Shown here piece after piece: positions 6,918-14,301 of a stretch of 15,610 bases of DNA. Every line of letters starts with the position of its first letter. The first letter of the stretch is position 1. A model generated the notes under the pieces. The model was given only the letters and a program-made list of their open reading frames with translations, ran no database searches and had not been told where the DNA came from. The stretch covers positions 1 through 15,610 of the forward strand of contig RFPZ01000026.1 in NCBI GenBank assembly GCA_009925905.1, given 5' to 3'. The stretch is from Candidatus Aquidulcis frankliniae (GTDB taxonomy: Bacteria; Chloroflexota; Limnocylindria; Limnocylindrales; Limnocylindraceae). The translations under genes and the position numbers were made by a program.

Positions 6918-7060
6918 AGGCACTGATTCTGGCAGAGATTCACGTTCTGCACAAGAAAAAGTGACCAAATTGCAACTATCCCATTGAGCACGCTTCACGA
7001 AAGCCCCTGCTACCCTTAACGCTGCAAGCAATGACCCACGGCAACACCGAAAGGCTCACT
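6918..7060 (+). promoter_or_regulatory. Leader and promoter region of the respiratory operon
   Basis: An extended -10 motif TGC-TACCCT lies at 7008-7016, predicting a start near 7023. This gives a leader of about 38 nt containing GAAAGG (7049-7054), 6 nt before the GTG at 7061. The stretch 6918-7000 is AT-richer than its surroundings and holds no other gene. No -35 match at proper spacing was found. Confidence 0.4.
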
Positions 7061-8893
7061 GTGACGCTTGAAACGCAGGACTTCCTCGTCCAGCCGGTAG
7101 ACGCCTCCTGGCTTCAGTGCAACATCGAGTGCCAAGAGGCCTGCCCCGTCGGCACCAACTGCCGCGGCTACCTCAACCTCGCCGCCGAAGGGCGCTTTGA
7201 AGAGGGCTACCTCCTCTCTCGCGAACCAAACCCCATCGCTGCGATGTGTTCCTACGTCTGCTCCGCCCCATGTGAGCGCGCCTGCCGCCGCGGCGACATC
7301 GACCGACCACTCGCGATTCGCGCAATGAAGCGCTTCCTTGTTGAGTGGCACGCCGCGTCGGGCATTCCCGATGTTGCACCAGAGATCACGCCACGCGCCG
7401 AGAGCGTCGCCGTGATTGGCGCGGGTCCTGCTGGTCTCTCCGTTGCACGTGAGCTCGCCGTGAAGGGCTATCAGGTCACTGTCTACGACAGCCTGCCGTA
7501 TGGCGGCGGCACGATGCTCATCGGCGTTCCCGCATTCCGATTGCCGCGCGAGGCCATTGAGACTGACGTGCGCCTCATCGAGCGACTCGGCGTGAAGTTC
7601 GTCTACAACACCGAGGTTGGTCGCGACATTACCTTCGAGCAGTTACAGCAGCAGTACAACGCGATTGCAATCTGCGCTGGCGCAATGAACGCCGTCGCCC
7701 TCGATATTCCCGGCGCCGACCTAAACGGCCTCGTCTACGGCGTGGACTTCATGAAAGATGCCAACCTCGGCAAGCCACTCAGCGTTGGTAAAGATGTCGT
7801 CGTCATTGGCGGTGGCTATACCGCCATGGACTGCTCGCGCACGTCGCTACGTCACGGCGCAGAGCGAGTCACCATCGCCTATCGCCGCACGCGATCAGAA
7901 CTCGTCGTTGATGAAGAGGAGCTCGGCGAGACGGAGCGCGAGGGTGTGCGCATGGACTTCCTGGTCTCACCACTCGAGCTGATCGGCGAGAACGGCAACA
8001 TTACCGGCGTGCGCATGATCAAGAATCGACTTGGTGAGCCAGACGCGTCGGGTCGTCGCAGCCCAGTCCCAATTGAAGGCTCCGAATTCATTCTTCCCGC
8101 CGACACCGTGATCCCCGCCGTGTCCCAGGCCGCAGAGCTTGGCTTCCTTCCCGTTGAAAGCACCTTCGAAGTGGCGCGCGGTCGCGTCAAGGTTGATCCG
8201 GCCACCTACGCCACCAACATCAAGGGCGTCTGGGCCTGCGGCGACTTCGTCACTGGCCCCGCCACCATGATTGAGGCGGCTGGCCATGCCAAAAAGTGCG
8301 CCTATGCCATTGACCGCTACCTCGACGGACAGGCCGAGATCACCGTTGACGCCAATGTGAAGATCACCAGCTCCTGGCGCCACGAGATGCCCGAGTTCTA
8401 CGACCGCATCCCACGTCAGCACATCCCAGTACTCCCGTTGGCTGCACGCCTCCCGTCAGGGGACCCGGTCGAGAACTTCACCACTCAGGTGGAGCTCGGC
8501 TATGGCGCCCAGCAGGCGGTCGCCGAGAGCACCCGATGCCTCATGTGCAACTACAACATCTGGTTTGACCCAATGCGCTGCGTCCTGTGCGGCGCCTGCG
8601 CCGACGTCTGCCCCGAGGGGGTCATTCATATGGTGGACATCAACCAACTCAAATCTGAGGGCGCCCTCCCGGAGCTTTCCGAGGCCTACGGCTGGGAGAA
8701 CGGCGGGGCAATGCTCCTGGATGAGGAGCGCTGCATCCGCTGCGCCCTCTGCGTAAAGCGCTGTCCCTTCGACGCCATTACGATGGAGCGGTTCGAACTA
8801 CAAGAGATCAGCTCGGACGGGCGCCTCTATAAGGAGTCCTACCGAGATGGGCAGTTGGCCGGCGTTGCCGGCGTAGCGGGAGGGGCACAGTGA
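7061..8893 (+). CDS. GltD-like FAD/multi-[4Fe-4S] NAD(P) oxidoreductase of the bc operon
   Basis: This soluble flavoprotein has 610 residues, or 620 if the ATG at 7031 is used. Numbered from 7031, the N-terminal double-cluster domain has C30, C34, C38, C44 and C73, C77, C81, C85, as in the glutamate synthase small subunit. The FAD Rossmann motif GAGPAG is near 129-134, the NAD(P) motif GGGYTA near 260-265, and VWACGDFVTGPATMIEAAGHAK closes the FAD site. The C-terminus adds CLMC (503-506), CVLCGACADVCP (517-528) and CIRCALCVKRCP (568-579), a two-[4Fe-4S] ferredoxin. No large glutamate synthase subunit is nearby; instead the stop overlaps the cytochrome b start (GTGA). It is therefore inferred to pass electrons between NAD(P)H or ferredoxin and the quinone complex. 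GTG 7061 is chosen for its GAAAGG ribosome site; the ATG at 7031 has none. Confidence 0.88.
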   Translation: MTLETQDFLVQPVDASWLQCNIECQEACPVGTNCRGYLNLAAEGRFEEGYLLSREPNPIAAMCSYVCSAPCERACRRGDIDRPLAIRAMKRFLVEWHAASGIPDVAPEITPRAESVAVIGAGPAGLSVARELAVKGYQVTVYDSLPYGGGTMLIGVPAFRLPREAIETDVRLIERLGVKFVYNTEVGRDITFEQLQQQYNAIAICAGAMNAVALDIPGADLNGLVYGVDFMKDANLGKPLSVGKDVVVIGGGYTAMDCSRTSLRHGAERVTIAYRRTRSELVVDEEELGETEREGVRMDFLVSPLELIGENGNITGVRMIKNRLGEPDASGRRSPVPIEGSEFILPADTVIPAVSQAAELGFLPVESTFEVARGRVKVDPATYATNIKGVWACGDFVTGPATMIEAAGHAKKCAYAIDRYLDGQAEITVDANVKITSSWRHEMPEFYDRIPRQHIPVLPLAARLPSGDPVENFTTQVELGYGAQQAVAESTRCLMCNYNIWFDPMRCVLCGACADVCPEGVIHMVDINQLKSEGALPELSEAYGWENGGAMLLDEERCIRCALCVKRCPFDAITMERFELQEISSDGRLYKESYRDGQLAGVAGVAGGAQ

Positions 8894-9618
8894 GCCTACT
8901 GGCGAGGGTCGATCAGGCGGTCCGTAGGTCAGCAGCGTGGCGCTCTATCTTCCGCAACTCCTACCCAAACGACGAGCGAAGCCGCGCCTATGCGGTGATG
9001 AACAATGTCTTCTTGCACCTTCACCCAGTGCGGGTTCGACAGCACGCGGTGAAGTTCGCCTACACCTTCTGCCTCGGCGGCCTCAGCTTCTTCCTCTTCC
9101 TCGTCCTTACCGTGACCGGCGTCTACCTGATGTTCTTCTACGCCCCGTCGGCAACGCAGGCGTACTCCGACATCCTCAAGATTCAAACACTCGTGCCTTT
9201 TGGCCAGATCACGCGCAACATTCACCGATGGGGCGCACACCTCATGGTCTTCTTCGTCTTCCTCCACATGATGCGCGTCTTCTATCACGGCGCCTATAAG
9301 CCGCCACGCGAATTCAACTGGGTTGTTGGCGTGATCCTGCTCTTCCTTACGTTGATGCTCAGCTTCACTGGCTACCTGCTGCCGTGGGACCAGATCGCCT
9401 ACTGGGCAATCACCATCGGCTCAAACATGGCCGGCTACGCGCCGCTCCTCAACACCCCATCGAAGCTCCTGCTCCTTGGCGGACTTGAGGTTGGACAGAA
9501 CACGCTGCTTCGCTTCTATGTGCTGCACGTGATGGTCTTCCCACTCTTGGCGGCAGTCTTCCTCGCGGTCCACTTCTGGCGGATCCGCAAGGACGGCGGC
9601 ATCAGCGGACCGCTGTGA
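8890..9618 (+). CDS. Cytochrome b6-like subunit with haem c_n cysteine
   Basis: This four-helix, di-haem N-terminal half of cytochrome b has 242 residues. Haem ligands are H112 and H126 (NIHRWGAH...FLH, spacing 14) and H213 and H228 (FYVLHV...AVHFW, spacing 15). The spacing of 15 is the b6 type; mitochondrial-type cytochrome b has 14. FCLGG at 60-64 aligns with the FYCLGG of plant b6, so C61 matches the Cys that binds haem c_n (c_i) covalently on the cytoplasmic side. SFTGYLLPWDQIAYWA and IRKDGGISGPL are hallmark segments. It should form the quinol oxidation and reduction core with the subunit IV-like protein downstream. The GTG start overlaps the upstream stop and has GGAGGGG before it. Identification is very secure. 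Confidence 0.95.
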   Translation: MSLLARVDQAVRRSAAWRSIFRNSYPNDERSRAYAVMNNVFLHLHPVRVRQHAVKFAYTFCLGGLSFFLFLVLTVTGVYLMFFYAPSATQAYSDILKIQTLVPFGQITRNIHRWGAHLMVFFVFLHMMRVFYHGAYKPPREFNWVVGVILLFLTLMLSFTGYLLPWDQIAYWAITIGSNMAGYAPLLNTPSKLLLLGGLEVGQNTLLRFYVLHVMVFPLLAAVFLAVHFWRIRKDGGISGPL

Positions 9619-9621
9619 TCT

Positions 9622-10209
9622 ATGAGTGACGATCAGCGCCCAGCGAGCTCCCTGCCAGTAGATCCGTCGCGTCAGACGGAGATCGACAAGCAGCGCGTGC
9701 CGATGGCGGCGCGTCCGTACCGACTGCTTGCGCTCGTCAAGCAAGACGCCGTCGTTCGCGTACAGAAGGAGCCAGATGACACGGTCATGACCTGGCCGCA
9801 CCTTCTTACGATTGAATTCTTGGCAGCGGTCGCAATGAGCATCTTCCTGCTGCTGCTCGGCCTCTTCATCAATGCACCCCTTGAAGAGCTCGCCAATCCG
9901 AACGTGACACCCGCAGTTGCGAAGGCCCCGTGGTACTTCCTCGGCCTACAAGAGCTGCTTGCCTACTTCCACCCAACGGTCGCCGGCGCACTCACGCCCG
10001 CCGCTGTGCTTGTGGGCTCAGCGCTGATTCCGTATCTTGACCGACGCAACATCCACAGCACCAAACCATCTGATCGAAAGTTGGAAGTCACCCTCTTCTC
10101 AGTGCTCTGGGCGCTCGGACTCACGGTGACCTTCATCGGCATCTTCTTCCGCGGTCCTGGCTACTCCTTCATCTTGCCGTGGTCGACCGGCTTCTTCTTT
10201 AGCTTGTGA
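9622..10209 (+). CDS. Cytochrome b C-terminal domain (subunit IV-like)
   Basis: This 195-residue protein has three membrane helices (about 60-83, 112-140, 158-178), as in PetD of cytochrome b6f, which completes the quinol-oxidising (Qo) site. An N-terminal soluble extension of about 55 residues precedes WPHLLTIEF. The Qo loop reads VAKAPWYFLGLQELL: where PetD and cytochrome b have PEWY, this protein has A102-P103-W104-Y105, so the proton-accepting Glu is absent. The KAPWYF version is, as far as I recall, shared by some menaquinone-type cytochrome b proteins, so it is a clade trait rather than decay. The gene starts 3 nt after the b6-like gene. FHPTVAGALTPAAVL follows directly and resembles related subunits. 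Confidence 0.9.
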   Translation: MSDDQRPASSLPVDPSRQTEIDKQRVPMAARPYRLLALVKQDAVVRVQKEPDDTVMTWPHLLTIEFLAAVAMSIFLLLLGLFINAPLEELANPNVTPAVAKAPWYFLGLQELLAYFHPTVAGALTPAAVLVGSALIPYLDRRNIHSTKPSDRKLEVTLFSVLWALGLTVTFIGIFFRGPGYSFILPWSTGFFFSL

Positions 10210-10222
10210 TCGGAGGGGCGCA

Positions 10223-10891
10223 GTGAGTCATTACAGCGTTGAACCGAGCGACAAACCGAAGGCCCTCACTGCACAAACCATTAAGGCACTGCGCCACGAA
10301 GAGGTGAAGGGGATCTCGCGACGTCGACTGCTGCGAACCACAATCGGCGCAGGCTTCGCTCTTTGGTTGCTCGAAGTCACCGCTGGCACACTTGGCTTCC
10401 TCTGGCCAAACCTTGAGGGTGGCTTTGGCGGCAAGATTCGTGTCGGAACCCTGAAGTCGCTCATTGACGCCAACGCTGGTCTCCCAATTGCCGAGGGCTA
10501 CCCAGCGTATGTGCAGGATGCACGCGCCTTCATCATGTTGGTCGATCCAAACCGACAAGAGTTCGTGCCGGGCGAAGATGCAACGGGCGATGGCGCAGCA
10601 CTCAACGTTCGCGCCCTGTACCAGCGCTGCCCACACCTCGGTTGCAAGCCGAATCCCTGCATTAAGACGTATTGGCTTGAGTGCGCCTGCCACGGCAGCC
10701 GCTACGACCGACTCGGCACCAAGGCCGAGGGGCTCGGCCCAGCCGCACGCGGTATGGACCGCTTCGCAGCGGCGGTCGACAACGACGGCGTGCTGACGCT
10801 CGACACAGGCAAGATCAACCTTGGCACGGTGCCGCTCGCACTCGGCTCACCAGGGATCGAAGCGCCACGCGCCGCCACGGGGTGCATCTAA
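10223..10891 (+). CDS. Rieske [2Fe-2S] protein, Tat-targeted
   Basis: This is the quinol-oxidising iron-sulfur subunit of the bc complex, 222 residues. The N-terminus has SRRRLL at 32-37 followed by a hydrophobic helix (about 41-62), a twin-arginine signal anchor. Box I is CPHLGC (ligands C136 and H138, disulfide C141) and box II is CACHGS (ligands C154 and H157, disulfide C156). Only 12 residues separate the boxes, and an extra Cys lies in KPNPCIK between them. An acidic loop (PGEDATGDGAA) precedes the cluster domain. The GTG at 10223 has GGAGG 6 nt upstream and lies 13 nt after subunit IV. The protein should sit on the outer face of the membrane and pass electrons to the cytochrome c-cupredoxin protein encoded next. 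Confidence 0.94.
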   Translation: MSHYSVEPSDKPKALTAQTIKALRHEEVKGISRRRLLRTTIGAGFALWLLEVTAGTLGFLWPNLEGGFGGKIRVGTLKSLIDANAGLPIAEGYPAYVQDARAFIMLVDPNRQEFVPGEDATGDGAALNVRALYQRCPHLGCKPNPCIKTYWLECACHGSRYDRLGTKAEGLGPAARGMDRFAAAVDNDGVLTLDTGKINLGTVPLALGSPGIEAPRAATGCI

Positions 10892-11902
10892 ATGAGCGAC
10901 GAGAAGCAGCTTCCAGTACCGAGCGAGAAGGTGAGCACGCCGGTGCCACGCCTTTCAAGCCCAAGCCAGATCCAGACTCACGGCCTCACCGCCGAGCGCG
11001 CCGCCAAGATCGTCAACCAGAGCGGCTCCTCGCGTATGGCGGCACTCCTCGGCATCGCCATCGTCACCCTCTTCGTCATCGTCTACGCCTTCTACGACCA
11101 GGGACTTCCCGGCGTAACTGGTTCGTCACGCCTCGACGCGGCGAAGCACGAGCAGTACCTCGAGACGGTAAAGCGCGGCTACAACCTCTTTGAGGCGAAC
11201 TGCGCCCGCTGCCACGGCGCGCAGGGCCAAGGCGGAATCGGACCTGTCCTCAACGACCAAGGAAAGTTGCTTGCCCATTTGACGCCGCAGTACCTGAAGA
11301 ACGTACTCACGGTTGGCGGCCGCTACATCTGCGGCGATGCGAACTCACTGATGGGCGTGTGGGCCGACACAAATGGTGGTCCGCTCAATTACCGCGAGAT
11401 CGAGGAGCTCATCGCCTGGATTCGCGCCACCACTGACGATGTCATTGAGGTCCGAGATCCAGCGACGGGCGAAATGGTTGAAGTCACTGGTTGGCGCGAT
11501 GCCGCCTATACACCAGCCCCCGACGCGACTCCGGTGCCTGCCTGCTGGAAGGACGCGTTTGCTGTCTCCCCAACTCCGACGGGCAGCGCCACCCCAGCGC
11601 CAACTGGCGGAATGGGCGAGACGTATCAGATCAGCGCCGTGAATCCGGTTGCGTTTGAGCAAAGCGCCTTTGAAGCCGTAGCCGGAGTTCCATTCACCAT
11701 TGTCTTCAGCAACAACAACGCGGGAGTTCCACACAACGTTGCGATCCACGTTGGGACCCCAACGGGCGCTGAAGTCTTTAAGGGCGAAATTTTCCCAGGC
11801 ATCGGCACGCGAACCTACAACGTTCCCGCCCTTGACGCTGGCACCTACGCCTTCATCTGCACCGTGCATCCAAACATGGCCGGCACGTTGACGGTGAAGT
11901 GA
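10892..11902 (+). CDS. Membrane-anchored cytochrome c fused to a cupredoxin domain
   Basis: This 336-residue two-domain electron carrier starts with a short cytoplasmic tail, then one membrane helix (about 49-68). A class I cytochrome c domain follows with CARCH (C104, C107, H108) and a likely axial Met, M154, in NSLMGVW. A Pro/Thr/Ser-rich linker (about 228-245) leads to a type-1 copper domain: H281 in VPHNV and the C323-T-V-H326-P-N-M329 loop supply the four usual copper ligands, as in plastocyanin, amicyanin or auracyanin. It probably takes electrons from the Rieske protein at the haem, filling the place of cytochrome f or c1, and moves them to the copper domain. The ATG directly follows the Rieske stop. 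Extra Cys in RYICGD and VPACWKD may form a disulfide. Confidence 0.9.
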   Translation: MSDEKQLPVPSEKVSTPVPRLSSPSQIQTHGLTAERAAKIVNQSGSSRMAALLGIAIVTLFVIVYAFYDQGLPGVTGSSRLDAAKHEQYLETVKRGYNLFEANCARCHGAQGQGGIGPVLNDQGKLLAHLTPQYLKNVLTVGGRYICGDANSLMGVWADTNGGPLNYREIEELIAWIRATTDDVIEVRDPATGEMVEVTGWRDAAYTPAPDATPVPACWKDAFAVSPTPTGSATPAPTGGMGETYQISAVNPVAFEQSAFEAVAGVPFTIVFSNNNAGVPHNVAIHVGTPTGAEVFKGEIFPGIGTRTYNVPALDAGTYAFICTVHPNMAGTLTVK

Positions 11903-13416
11903 TGAGTGGCAGCGGCGATCCGCGAGCGATTGGCCCAGGGTCCGTAGGGCCGCGACGCGTACTCTTCGGCCTCCTCGACGCCGATGGTTGGGGCTGGGCG
12001 GGCGTCCGCTCGGTGCTCTGGACGCTCGTCATCATCTTGATGCTTGGCTACATTCCAGACCGCGCCTACTACTTGACCGTCTCGCCAACGGTTGAGCTCG
12101 GCCTCAACATGGCATCCCTCGTCAACATCTGCCCGGCAGAGAATGAGGGGCTTCCATGCCCAGCACCTGCGGGCGCACTGATCCCATGGAAGAGTGCGAC
12201 TGAGGCAGACCTACCCGGAGATGGCGTAGATGGTTCACTGTTGCAGGCTGGTTCCCATGTCTATTACATCGGCGGGACCAGTGGCGAACCGCGCCTCGCT
12301 ACGACAGACGTCGCCGTTGCAGCCCTCGATGCCGCGGGGCTGAGCGCCTGGGCTGCCGGTACGCCACTCCCTGAGGCGCGCGCTCATGCTGGCGTCGCAT
12401 TCTTTGCAGGTAAGGCGTACGTCATTGGCGGCGCTTCCGACACCGCTCCTGCAACTGCATCGGTCTATGTGGGGACACCTGACGTAACTACCGGCCTGAT
12501 CACGGCGTGGGAGCGACTCGACGCACTTGAGTTGCCAGCCGCTCGATCGGGTGCTGCGGTCACCGTTGTATCTGACGGCATTGTGGTGCTGGGTGGTGAA
12601 GGGACAGATCGATCGCCATCGACGACCGTATGGAAGGCGAAGCTTGGCCCCAACGGCGAACTTGAACCGTGGGCAACGTTCATGGAACTACCTGAGCCAC
12701 GCAGCTTCGCTGCCGCAGCGCTCGTTGGTGATTCGATCTACGTCTGGGGCGGCGACAGTGCTAGCGGTCCAGCCGCCGAAGTTCTTCGCGGTGACATCGC
12801 CGTTGCCCCAGCGGTGGGCGAGTCGCATAGCGCGCCAGTTGTGAATCCTGACCAGGGTGATGCCGAGATCGGCACGATCTACCGATGGGATGGAGGACCT
12901 CAGGAAGGAAACCTGCCAACCCCGCGCGATGGCGCTGCGCTGTGGAGCGCAAACGGCACCCTCTATGTCGCGGGAGGAACGATCGACGGCACCGCAACAT
13001 CCAGCGTGCTCTGGGCGGCACCAGTTGCTGCAACCGGTGTCACGAAGTGGACCTCAGTTGAACTGAGCAACCTGCCGGCCGACGGCGCGCGCGTCGGCGC
13101 GAGCAGTGTTGTCATTGGTGGTCATGTGCTCCTCCTTGGCGGCGCAGATGCGAGTGGCGCATACAGCGCCGGTGCACTCTCAGCGGCTACTTCGCCAAAG
13201 GCGCCTGTCTTCCGCGTCGGTCTCTTCGGCCTCACCGTTCCCGGCCTAGCCCTCCAGGGTGAAGTTGGCCAGCAGATCGGTTTCCTCTCCGCCGCAGGGG
13301 CGTGGACGCTCAACTTCGTCATCATGCTCGGCGCCGCAGTTGCCTATGGGCAGCGCGAGCGCTTCCGTGCATGGGTTGGTGCAAAGCTTGGTCGAAAGGG
13401 CGCATCCGCCCGCTAA
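11902..13416 (+). CDS. Membrane-anchored Kelch-like six-bladed propeller protein
   Basis: This 504-residue protein carries six Kelch-type blade motifs, each a hydrophobic strand ending in GG: YYIGG (about 121), AYVIGG (173), IVVLGG (228), IYVWGG (281), LYVAGG (354) and VLLLGG (411). One membrane helix near residues 34-55 and another near 455-480 place the propeller on the outer face. Two Cys between helix and propeller (NICPAENEGLPCP) could form a disulfide. No catalytic Cys-Tyr pair of galactose oxidase is evident, so it is more likely a binding or assembly factor. The ATG shares one base with the preceding TGA (TGATG), tying it to the cytochrome operon. A GTG one codon earlier is also possible. 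Its role in the complex is unknown. Confidence 0.85.
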   Translation: MSGSGDPRAIGPGSVGPRRVLFGLLDADGWGWAGVRSVLWTLVIILMLGYIPDRAYYLTVSPTVELGLNMASLVNICPAENEGLPCPAPAGALIPWKSATEADLPGDGVDGSLLQAGSHVYYIGGTSGEPRLATTDVAVAALDAAGLSAWAAGTPLPEARAHAGVAFFAGKAYVIGGASDTAPATASVYVGTPDVTTGLITAWERLDALELPAARSGAAVTVVSDGIVVLGGEGTDRSPSTTVWKAKLGPNGELEPWATFMELPEPRSFAAAALVGDSIYVWGGDSASGPAAEVLRGDIAVAPAVGESHSAPVVNPDQGDAEIGTIYRWDGGPQEGNLPTPRDGAALWSANGTLYVAGGTIDGTATSSVLWAAPVAATGVTKWTSVELSNLPADGARVGASSVVIGGHVLLLGGADASGAYSAGALSAATSPKAPVFRVGLFGLTVPGLALQGEVGQQIGFLSAAGAWTLNFVIMLGAAVAYGQRERFRAWVGAKLGRKGASAR

Positions 13417-13434
13417 TTCAACCCGCAACCGCCG

Positions 13435-13440
13435 TATACT
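13435..13440 (+). promoter_or_regulatory. -10 box for the Pr6Pr-like gene
   Basis: TATACT predicts a transcription start near 13447 and a leader of about 33 nt with GGAGG before the ATG at 13480. It overlaps by one base a perfect 10-bp palindrome TTTCGCGAAA (13440-13449), which sits at the predicted start and could bind a regulator. A short ACACC/GGTGT hairpin lies at 13448-13463. Confidence 0.45.
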
Positions 13441-13479
13441 TTCGCGAAACACCTGCCCGGGTGTGCAGTGGGAGGATTC

Positions 13480-14157
13480 ATGAACATCGCAACCGCCAAG
13501 CGCCTCTTTGGTATCAATGCGTTCATCGCGTGGCTCGGCTACGGATTGTCGCAGCTCATTAATATCTTCGACCTAGTGCCCGCGAAGCCGCCGACGGAGC
13601 CAGTACTTCTGAATCTGTTTACGCAACCTGAGGCGGGGCTTGCCGGGGCGATCGGTCGAGTGTTCAACTCGCACGGATACTTCACCACTTGGTCCAACCT
13701 CTTGGTAGCGATCACCCTCACGGTGCTCTACCAGCACCCAACGGTACGTTCGGCAACGCGAGAATGGCTGCGAAACAGTGCGCTGCTCATGATCACCATG
13801 ACCTTCGTGCTGTATAACCTCCTGCTCGCGCCGTATGCAAAGGTAGAGAGCTTCCATATCATCACGAATCTCTTGACTCACTACATCACGCCACTCGTAA
13901 CCATCGCAGTGTGGTTCGTGGCAGGGCCACGTGGGCGATTCGACTTTTCACACACCTTCACGGTGTTCATAGTGCCGATCGCATACTTGGCTTACACGTT
14001 GATTCATGGCGCGATCGCCAGCGTGTATCCCTACGGTTTCTTTGATGTGATCACCTACGGATACGCCTCGGTATTGACGCTGATGGGCGGCGTCATTGTT
14101 GGTGGGTATGTGGTCGCGCTGATCTTCTACGGGGTGGAGCGCCTGCGAAGCCGTTAA
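13480..14157 (+). CDS. Pr6Pr-family six-helix membrane protein
   Basis: This 225-residue protein has about six membrane helices. Family marks are YFTTWSNLLVAIT (usually YFTxxSNxL) near residues 65-77, LLTHYITPLVTIAVWF in the middle and the YPYGFFDV..YGYASV segment near the end, as in the Pr6Pr/AIG1-like (FAR-17a) family. Members are integral membrane proteins with poorly known function in bacteria; related animal AIG1/ADTRP proteins hydrolyse fatty acid esters through a Thr and a His. T69/T70 and the conserved H in LTHY could correspond, but this is speculative. The ATG is chosen because GGAGG (13471-13475) sits just upstream; an in-frame GTG at 13468 would bury that site. It has its own promoter and is separate from the cytochrome operon. 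Confidence 0.8.
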   Translation: MNIATAKRLFGINAFIAWLGYGLSQLINIFDLVPAKPPTEPVLLNLFTQPEAGLAGAIGRVFNSHGYFTTWSNLLVAITLTVLYQHPTVRSATREWLRNSALLMITMTFVLYNLLLAPYAKVESFHIITNLLTHYITPLVTIAVWFVAGPRGRFDFSHTFTVFIVPIAYLAYTLIHGAIASVYPYGFFDVITYGYASVLTLMGGVIVGGYVVALIFYGVERLRSR

Positions 14158-14183
14158 TTGGCGGGTGCAAGGCGCGTAGGGAT

Positions 14184-14258
14184 TGGCGAGCCGGGCGGGG
14201 TTCGAACCCGCGACCAAGGGTTTAAAAGACCCCTGCTCTACCGCTGAGCTACCGGCCC
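14184..14258 (-). tRNA. tRNA-Lys (anticodon UUU), CCA encoded
   Basis: Read on the minus strand, the cloverleaf is complete. Acceptor GGGCCGG pairs with CCGGCTC, the D stem GCTC with GAGC, and the anticodon arm GGGGT-CTTTTAA-ACCCT has UUU at 34-36. The T arm is GCGGG-TTCGAAC-CCCGC, with discriminator G and an encoded CCA at 14184-14186. The mature 5' G lies 6 nt after a GAGAAT box, so transcription may start exactly at the mature end. It converges with the Pr6Pr-like gene, 26 nt from its stop. Confidence 0.96.
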
Positions 14259-14264
14259 GCGCAG

Positions 14265-14273
14265 ATTCTCCCA
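14265..14273 (-). promoter_or_regulatory. Extended -10 promoter of tRNA-Lys
   Basis: On the minus strand TGG followed by GAGAAT ends 6 nt before the mature tRNA 5' end at 14258. The critical A and last T of the hexamer are kept. No -35 is visible, as is common for extended -10 promoters. Confidence 0.55.
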
Positions 14274-14301
14274 CGGCGGGCCACGTTACGAGCCCTGGGC
14301 G

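Noticed and set aside
7031..7060. ATG at 7031 as start of the flavoprotein
   Set aside because: No ribosome binding site or properly placed -10 for leaderless start; GTG 7061 has GAAAGG at 6 nt. It remains possible.
7061..8893. Glutamate synthase small subunit (gltD)
   Set aside because: The core fold agrees, but the extra C-terminal ferredoxin domain, absence of gltB and overlap with cytochrome b make a role in the bc complex more likely.
13468..13479. GTG at 13468 as start of the Pr6Pr-like gene
   Set aside because: It would place the GGAGG ribosome site inside the coding region; ATG 13480 uses that site.
14184..14258. tRNA-Lys as integration site of a mobile element
   Set aside because: No integrase gene or repeated tRNA 3' end is seen in the window.
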